Positions 13,387 through 17,466 of a DNA stretch of 17,466 nt are shown one piece after another. Source of the DNA: Sulfurimonas sp. (lineage in GTDB: Bacteria > Campylobacterota > Campylobacteria > Campylobacterales > Sulfurimonadaceae); contig NZ_JALNZY010000042.1 in the NCBI RefSeq assembly GCF_023229105.1, forward strand, positions 1 to 17,466, written 5' to 3'. The notes below the pieces were generated by a model. The model worked only from the letters and a program-made list of their open reading frames with translations, had not been told where the DNA came from and did not search any database. The position numbers and the translations under genes were made by a program. Numbering within the stretch: the first letter of the stretch is position 1; each line of letters starts with the position of its first letter.

Positions 13387-14385
13387 TTATTTTAATGGTG
13401 AAAATGGGACTAACGCCGAACCCCATGTCAATCCCCCGCCAAAAGCATCAAGCAACATAAGCTCGCCGGCATGAAGTTTTCCACTCTCATATATATCATT
13501 AATCGCCATTGGGATAGAAGCACCTGAGGTATTTCCATACTTTTCAACAGTAAGCACTATTTGCTCATCTTTTAGTTTTAGAGCATCGCCTACGGCTTTT
13601 ATAATTCTTAGATTTGCTTGGTGGGGTACAAAATGCTTGATATCAGAACTTTGTATATTGTTATCGCTTAATATCTCTATAACATCTTTTGTAAGTGTTT
13701 TTACTGCAATTTTAAAGGTCTCATTCCCCTTCATCTGCATAAAACAGCTTGAAGCTTCTTGCTCTAGTGAGTCATGCGCAGAGCCACTTCCGCCATTTGG
13801 TGTCATAAGCAAATCTGCAAATGAACCGTCTGCTCCGGTATGAATATCTATAATAGCCTCTTCTTTGTTATCAGTCGCGCTAATAACCGCAGCTCCAGCG
13901 CCATCACCAAAAAGGATACATGTACCTCTGTCGCTATAGTCTGTAATTGCAGAGAGTTTTTCTGCCCCTATGATAAGCACATTTTTTTTCATGCCTGCTT
14001 CTATAAATGCTTTTGCTATTGAGAGAATATAAACAAACCCGGTACATGCAGCAGAAATATCAAATGCGGTAATATTTTTAAGTCCCAACTTTGTACTTAT
14101 TATAGTTGCCGTAGAGGGCATACAAAAGTAATCAGGAGAAATAGTAGCACATATAATCATGTCTATTTTGCTCTTATCTATACCGCTTCTCTGCAAAGCA
14201 AGTTTTGCGGCTTTAGCACCCATATCACTCGTAAACTCATCGCTCGCTGCAATATGACGCTCTTTAATGCCTGTCCTTTTAGTTATCCACTCATCTGAAG
14301 TATCAACCATTTTTGAGAGCTCTTCATTTGAAAGTATTTTACTAGGTATGTACGCACCAATAGAACGAAAAGCAGCATATGCCAT
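13387..14385 (-). CDS. fabH: 3-oxoacyl-[acyl-carrier-protein] synthase III (KASIII)
   Basis: A 332-residue initiating condensing enzyme of type II fatty-acid synthesis, joining acetyl-CoA to malonyl-ACP in the cytoplasm. The triad is complete: Cys114 in DISAACTGFV, His255 in VPHQANLRII, and Asn285 in YGNTSGASIP. GDGAGAAVI and the DTSDEWITKRTGI N-terminal block are also present. Its ATG overlaps the last base of the plsX stop (TGATG), so the two are coupled. An in-frame TTG one codon upstream is not needed. It is the last gene of the metK-fdxA-ndk-yceD-rpmF-plsX-fabH block. Confidence 0.97.
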   Translation of the reverse strand: MAYAAFRSIGAYIPSKILSNEELSKMVDTSDEWITKRTGIKERHIAASDEFTSDMGAKAAKLALQRSGIDKSKIDMIICATISPDYFCMPSTATIISTKLGLKNITAFDISAACTGFVYILSIAKAFIEAGMKKNVLIIGAEKLSAITDYSDRGTCILFGDGAGAAVISATDNKEEAIIDIHTGADGSFADLLMTPNGGSGSAHDSLEQEASSCFMQMKGNETFKIAVKTLTKDVIEILSDNNIQSSDIKHFVPHQANLRIIKAVGDALKLKDEQIVLTVEKYGNTSGASIPMAINDIYESGKLHAGELMLLDAFGGGLTWGSALVPFSPLK

Positions 14386-15383
14386 CAAGCTTCCTTGTTT
14401 TTTAGTGTTTCAAGTCTATCAACTATATGTTTATTTACGCCCGTATCAACATAGTTTACAGCTTGAAAAATTGCATTTTTTATAGCTTTTGGAGTGCTTT
14501 TTCCATGACTAACAATAACACAGCCTTGAATACCGATAAGAGGTGCTCCGCCTATCTCTTCATAATCCATCTGCTTTTTTAAGAGCTTGAATACTTTTCT
14601 CATAAGAAGAGCTCCCGTAATTGCTATAGGGGATTTTCTTATATAATCTTTTATCAGTCCGCTGATAGTAGATGCTACTCCCTCAGATGCTTTAAGCACT
14701 AAGTTTCCTACAAATCCGTCACATACTATAACATCACAGCTTGCATTGAAAATATCACTACCCTCAACATTGCCTTTAAACCCTTTGTACCCATCAAGCA
14801 GTTTAAACGCTGCTTTTGTAACTTCATTTCCCTTGCTCTTCTCTTCGCCATTTGCAAGAAGTCCGATTGAAGGGGTTAGGATTTTAAACATATCTTCAGC
14901 GTAGCATCCACCCATTACTCCAAACTGTAATAGATGTTCAGCCTTAGAATCTACATTTGCACCAACATCCAAAACCACTGATTTGCGGGAATTTTTTGTC
15001 GGCATTAGCGCTACTAGTGCGGGTCTTAAGACTCCTTTTAATCTACCTAATCTAAGGGTAGCCAAAGTCATTGTTGCTCCACTGTGTCCAGCAGATACTA
15101 CTCCATGCGCCTCGCCATTTTTTACCAACTCAATAGCTTTATAGACAGAGCTCTCTTTTCTTTTTACAGCATCAGTTGCAGCATCATCCATAGAGATGAC
15201 ATCATCAGCTTCAACTATAGAAATCTTATCTCTATAACGTTTTGGTAACAGAGGTAAAATTTCTGATTTTTTACCTACAAGGATAGGAATAAAAAGTTTA
15301 TATTTAAGAGCTTGTATGCAGCCCTCTACTATTGGCTTGGGACCGAAGTCCCCACCCATCACATCAATCGCAATCTTTACCAT
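14385..15383 (-). CDS. plsX: Phosphate acyltransferase PlsX
   Basis: A 332-residue cytoplasmic, membrane-associated enzyme that makes acyl-phosphate from acyl-ACP for the PlsY step of phospholipid synthesis. Family blocks are all present: VKIAIDVMGGDFGPKPIVEG at the N-terminus, GVVSAGHSGATM, RPALVALMPT, VLDVGANVDS, VCDGFVGNLVLKASEG, and EEIGGAPLIGIQG. The start lies 3 bases after the rpmF stop and the end is coupled to fabH. The length is normal and nothing is odd. Confidence 0.97.
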   Translation of the reverse strand: MVKIAIDVMGGDFGPKPIVEGCIQALKYKLFIPILVGKKSEILPLLPKRYRDKISIVEADDVISMDDAATDAVKRKESSVYKAIELVKNGEAHGVVSAGHSGATMTLATLRLGRLKGVLRPALVALMPTKNSRKSVVLDVGANVDSKAEHLLQFGVMGGCYAEDMFKILTPSIGLLANGEEKSKGNEVTKAAFKLLDGYKGFKGNVEGSDIFNASCDVIVCDGFVGNLVLKASEGVASTISGLIKDYIRKSPIAITGALLMRKVFKLLKKQMDYEEIGGAPLIGIQGCVIVSHGKSTPKAIKNAIFQAVNYVDTGVNKHIVDRLETLKNKEA

Positions 15384-15386
15384 ATA

Positions 15387-15536
15387 CTATTTATACTCAC
15401 CGGTTGTCGGGTTGATATGGTGTGGAAGCTTGTATGTTCCGTCTTTGTCTTTAACTGGTTTTGCTAAAGTTATTTTGTAGTGAGTTCTTCTCTTTGCTGA
15501 ACGTGAATGAGAGACTCTTCTTTTTGGTACTGCCAT
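15387..15536 (-). CDS. rpmF: 50S ribosomal protein L32
   Basis: A 49-residue basic protein opening MAVPKRRVSHSRSAKRRTHY, the standard L32 N-terminus, and ending HINPTTGEYK. It belongs to the large ribosomal subunit. AAAGGA lies 8 bases upstream of the ATG. It sits between yceD and plsX, the arrangement found widely in bacteria. The zinc-binding Cys pairs of some L32 proteins are absent. Two hairpins occupy the gap upstream, so expression may be set separately from yceD. Confidence 0.96.
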   Translation of the reverse strand: MAVPKRRVSHSRSAKRRTHYKITLAKPVKDKDGTYKLPHHINPTTGEYK

Positions 15537-15562
15537 AATATATTCCTTTCGTTTTGTTTAAA

Positions 15563-15596
15563 AAGCGAAATGTGTGCAAAGCCCACGTTTACGCTT
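15563..15596 (-). promoter_or_regulatory. Leader hairpin upstream of rpmF
   Basis: AAGCG...CGCTT with inner pairing (AAA/TTT past a bulge, then GTG/CAC) forms an imperfect stem-loop, followed on the minus strand by five T. It ends 27 bases before the rpmF start. It could be an attenuator or ribosomal-protein leader, or a second terminator. Confidence 0.4.
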
Positions 15597-15611
15597 GCCG
15601 TTACATAAAAA

Positions 15612-15632
15612 TTTGCCTCTTTTTAAGGCAAA
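15612..15632 (-). terminator. Rho-independent terminator between yceD and rpmF
   Basis: On the minus strand TTTGCCT, a 7-base loop (TAAAAAG), AGGCAAA, then a run of T (TTTTTATG). The stem is perfect and the T-run follows directly. It lies about 20 bases after the yceD stop, so much of the upstream transcript may end here. Confidence 0.65.
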
Positions 15633-15653
15633 CACTATGTTTAAAAAAACCTC

Positions 15654-16022
15654 TTATTCAAAGGTACTGTTTTTATTACAATTTTCGCAACTATGATAAT
15701 CGCTCTTTATAAGTTCAATCTCTGAGCTTAGAATAGCTTCTAAATCTATTGTAGAGTCTAACGACTCCACAACGTCTAAAAGAGACTCTTCTCGCTTTTC
15801 ATAAAGACCATCCGAGATAAAAAATTCTAAATCTTCATCAATGTCAAGTCTAAATTCTTCAGCACAAATATCACAATTTACGTCAATTTCCCCATTTAAC
15901 CCTGCTTTTAGCAAAATTAATTTATCGGCATCATACTGTAAATAACCTTTAAAAGTCATTTCGTCAGATTTAACTTCAAAGTCTAACGGCGTACTGCTTA
16001 CTTTTCGTAATTCTATTTTCAT
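15654..16022 (-). CDS. yceD: YceD/DUF177 family protein (23S rRNA accumulation)
   Basis: A 122-residue acidic protein with four cysteines in two CxxC pairs: Cys50/Cys53 (VNCDICAEEF) and Cys112/Cys115 (SCENCNKN), consistent with a zinc site. The layout (LNGEIDVNCDICAEEF in the middle, acidic C-terminal half) matches DUF177, whose members affect 23S rRNA accumulation and are almost always encoded next to rpmF, as here. Its exact biochemical role is not settled. It starts 41 bases after ndk ends. Confidence 0.87.
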   Translation of the reverse strand: MKIELRKVSSTPLDFEVKSDEMTFKGYLQYDADKLILLKAGLNGEIDVNCDICAEEFRLDIDEDLEFFISDGLYEKREESLLDVVESLDSTIDLEAILSSEIELIKSDYHSCENCNKNSTFE

Positions 16023-16063
16023 AAAGGAAGCTTAACTCTCTTTAGTAAATATTGCTTCATAAA

Positions 16064-16477
16064 TTAAGAAATTTCTCTCTCAGAGAAAAAGAATGCAATC
16101 TCTACAGCTGCATTCTCAACAGAGTCACTTCCATGAACCGCATTAGCATCTATGTTTTCAGCAAAATCAGCACGGATAGTGCCAGCTTCAGCCTCTTTAG
16201 GATTAGTAGCACCCATAAGATCACGGTTTTTAGCCATAGCATTTTCGCCTTCTAAAACTGAAACAACTACTGGGCCGCTAATCATAAAATCAACTAAATC
16301 ACCAAAGAAAGGTCTCTCAGAGTGAACTGCGTAGAAAGCTTCTGCATCAGCGCGTGAAAGCTGTATCTTTCTTGTTGCTGCTATTTTAAGGCCATTGCTC
16401 TCAAAACGATCTAAAATCTTACCTACAACACCTTTAGCAACGGCATCTGGTTTTATTATTGATAGTGTGCGTTCCAT
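16064..16477 (-). CDS. ndk: Nucleoside diphosphate kinase
   Basis: A 137-residue enzyme that moves the gamma-phosphate from ATP to other NDPs through a phospho-histidine. The N-terminus is ERTLSIIKPDAVAKG, the phosphorylated residue is His115 in NAVHGSDSVENA, and GATNPKEAEAGTIR is present. The length is typical. AGGAG lies 5 bases plus a TTG codon before the ATG at 16477; the TTG is not the better start. It sits between fdxA and yceD as in related genomes. Confidence 0.97.
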   Translation of the reverse strand: MERTLSIIKPDAVAKGVVGKILDRFESNGLKIAATRKIQLSRADAEAFYAVHSERPFFGDLVDFMISGPVVVSVLEGENAMAKNRDLMGATNPKEAEAGTIRADFAENIDANAVHGSDSVENAAVEIAFFFSEREIS

Positions 16478-16581
16478 CAAATCTCCTGTTAAATATATAA
16501 AATTAGAGTGGAATTGTACCTAAAAAGAATCTGTTTTGAGCTAAAATGAAAATTTTTTTTGATATGTCTAAAAAAAGAGGT

Positions 16582-16610
16582 AATCACAAAGTGTAAAACA
16601 CTCTGTGATT
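16582..16610 (-). terminator. Hairpin 3' of the ferredoxin gene
   Basis: AATCACA / TGTGATT with an inner AGTG / CACT helix (one A-C mismatch) and a TAAAA loop. On the minus strand a T7 run follows after a few bases; on the plus strand five T follow directly. It begins 15 bases after the fdxA stop and probably separates fdxA from ndk. Confidence 0.6.
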
Positions 16611-16625
16611 TTTAAAAAAAGAGAA

Positions 16626-16910
16626 TTACTCTACTACAGCCTTACCAACTCCACGCATATCATCTGAGATATCTGCACGGTGTGATGGGCTTTCGCCTAC
16701 AGCATCCCATGTAATACATCCCTCCGTAGGACAAGCAGTAGCACAAGCAGGTTCGTCATGATGACCAACACACTCTACACATTTGTTTGAATATACGTAA
16801 TAAACTTCCTCACCTGTTGGATTATCATCCTCATCTACAATCGCTTCAACCGGGCACTCGTCAATACAAGCTCCACAATTAATACATGTATCACCAATAA
16901 TTACTGCCAT
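16626..16910 (-). CDS. fdxA: 2[4Fe-4S] ferredoxin
   Basis: A 94-residue cytoplasmic electron carrier. Cluster I ligands are CINCGACIDECP (C-x2-C-x2-C-x3-CP); cluster II ligands are CVECVGHHDEPACATACP (C-x2-C-x8-C-x3-CP). The x8 loop in the second motif marks the Allochromatium/YfhL-type ferredoxins and not the clostridial type. A C-terminal extension of about 35 residues (EGCITWDAVGESPSHRAD...) is acidic. AGGAG 7 bases before the ATG at 16910 fixes the start; an ATG at 16952 has no such site. In Campylobacter fdxA is iron-induced, and a Fur-like site lies upstream here. Confidence 0.92.
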   Translation of the reverse strand: MAVIIGDTCINCGACIDECPVEAIVDEDDNPTGEEVYYVYSNKCVECVGHHDEPACATACPTEGCITWDAVGESPSHRADISDDMRGVGKAVVE

Positions 16911-16992
16911 TAGGATTCTCCTAGTTTTTATTTTCGAAGTAAGTTTAGCCAAAGATTTTTAAATAAAGCTAAAAAATCCTCCCTAAAAGAGC

Positions 16993-17009
16993 AACAAATA
17001 GAATTTGTT
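16993..17009. other. Small inverted repeat in the metK-fdxA gap
   Basis: AACAAAT-AGA-ATTTGTT, a perfect 7-bp stem with a 3-base loop. It may end metK transcripts (weak T-run on the minus strand) or lie at the start of the fdxA transcript if the TATAAA at 17016-17021 (minus strand) is the fdxA -10. Confidence 0.35.
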
Positions 17010-17047
17010 ACCCTTTTTATATTAAAAATTACCATAGAAACTAGTCT

Positions 17048-17062
17048 TGATAATAATTATTA
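17048..17062. promoter_or_regulatory. Fur-box-like site between metK and fdxA
   Basis: TGATAAT-A-ATTATTA matches the 7-1-7 Fur consensus at 13 of 14 positions and directly adjoins the metK stop codon. It lies 138 bases upstream of the fdxA ATG and upstream of a TATAAA candidate -10 (17016-17021), a position where a regulator would not block RNA polymerase. Confidence 0.55.
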
Positions 17063-17466
17063 TTAAATTTTAAGATAGTTTCTTATCTCATCTACTCTAT
17101 CTGTTTTCTCCCACGTAAAATCATCATCTTCTCTTCCAAAATGTCCATATGCAGCAGTTTTTCTATATATAGGACGCAAAAGGTTCAAAGATTTTATGAT
17201 TCCTCTTGGGGAGAGGTCAAAAAGCTCTTTTATGCATGCTTCTATTTTTGCTTCATCAACAACGCCTGTTTTATGTGTATCTACCATTATAGAGATAGGC
17301 TTAACAACACCTATTGCATAAGATATCTGCAGAGTCACTCTATCACATGCTCCAGCTGCTACTAGGTTTTTTGCAATATGCCTACAAGCATAAGCAGCAC
17401 TTCTGTCAACCTTAGTCGGGTCTTTTCCGCTAAATGCACCTCCACCATGAGGGCAACTTCCGCCAT
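17063..17466 (-). CDS. metK: S-adenosylmethionine synthase (partial, N-terminus beyond window)
   Basis: The C-terminal 134 residues of MetK, which makes S-adenosylmethionine from methionine and ATP. The segment CPHGGGAFSGKDPTKVDRSA is the conserved phosphate-binding loop region of the family; DRVTLQISYAIGVVKPIS and FDLSPRGIIKSLNLLRPIY then TAAYGHFG follow in the expected order. The start lies off the right edge; an internal ATG at 17338 is not the start. metK next to fdxA, ndk and yceD matches the order in Helicobacter relatives. Confidence 0.96.
   Translation of the reverse strand, partial: GGSCPHGGGAFSGKDPTKVDRSAAYACRHIAKNLVAAGACDRVTLQISYAIGVVKPISIMVDTHKTGVVDEAKIEACIKELFDLSPRGIIKSLNLLRPIYRKTAAYGHFGREDDDFTWEKTDRVDEIRNYLKI

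Noticed and set aside
14386..14388. TTG start for fabH one codon upstream
   Set aside because: The ATG at 14385 forms the usual TGATG coupling with plsX and gives the standard FabH N-terminus. The same reasoning rejects the TTG before ndk.
16911..16952. Longer ferredoxin beginning at 16952
   Set aside because: The extra residues are not ferredoxin-like and the AGGAG is placed for the ATG at 16910.
17063..17338. Free-standing 91-residue gene
   Set aside because: The frame continues upstream to the right edge with conserved MetK sequence; it is the C-terminal part of metK.

Overview
The window looks like chromosomal core DNA from a Campylobacterota (Epsilonproteobacteria) genome, most likely Sulfurimonas or a close relative. 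It is AT-rich. Where promoters can be seen they have a TATAAT-type -10 box behind T-rich DNA, with no clear -35. The right end carries the block fabH-plsX-rpmF-yceD-ndk-fdxA-metK (all minus strand), an order familiar from Helicobacter and Campylobacter. The genus is inferred from general protein character, not from a database search. No tRNA, rRNA, CRISPR array, insertion sequence or prophage was seen.

Layout. (1) 1-1220, minus: a GMC-family flavin dehydrogenase (runs off the left edge) and its small Tat-signal partner subunit. (2) 1275-2253, minus: a DoxX-family membrane protein and a small secreted Cys-rich protein built of 13-residue repeats, resembling the substrate and DoxX members of HvfA/bufferin-type copper-binding peptide loci but with no maturase nearby. 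(3) 2437-5868, minus: an OmpR-type response regulator, an ArsS-like sensor kinase and an MltF-type lytic transglycosylase in one tight operon. (4) 5922-8296, minus: feoA-feoB, Fe(II) uptake. (5) 8380-9696, minus: an outer-membrane porin with two strong Fur-box-like sites upstream; a Fur-like site also precedes feoA. (6) 9853-10992: a CDP-alcohol phosphatidyltransferase (plus), convergent with a second DoxX gene that overlaps a 66-residue conserved-looking orphan. (7) 11200-13328, plus: a DEAD-box RNA helicase with an Arg/Ser/Gly-rich tail, and a HIT-family protein. (8) 13387-17466, minus: the lipid/ribosome/nucleotide block described above, with a Fur-like site between metK and fdxA.

How they work together. 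Regions 4, 5 and the fdxA upstream site suggest one iron regulon: an outer-membrane channel, the inner-membrane ferrous transporter and an iron-sulfur electron carrier. Regions 1-2 are the most accessory part: a periplasmic oxidoreductase exported by a partner's Tat signal, next to a DoxX protein and a Cys-repeat peptide. Region 3 places a cell-wall enzyme in a sensory operon. Region 8 is housekeeping: acyl-phosphate and fatty-acid initiation (plsX, fabH) linked to ribosome parts (rpmF, yceD). The best candidate for something undescribed is the repeat protein at 1978-2253, though the evidence is resemblance only.
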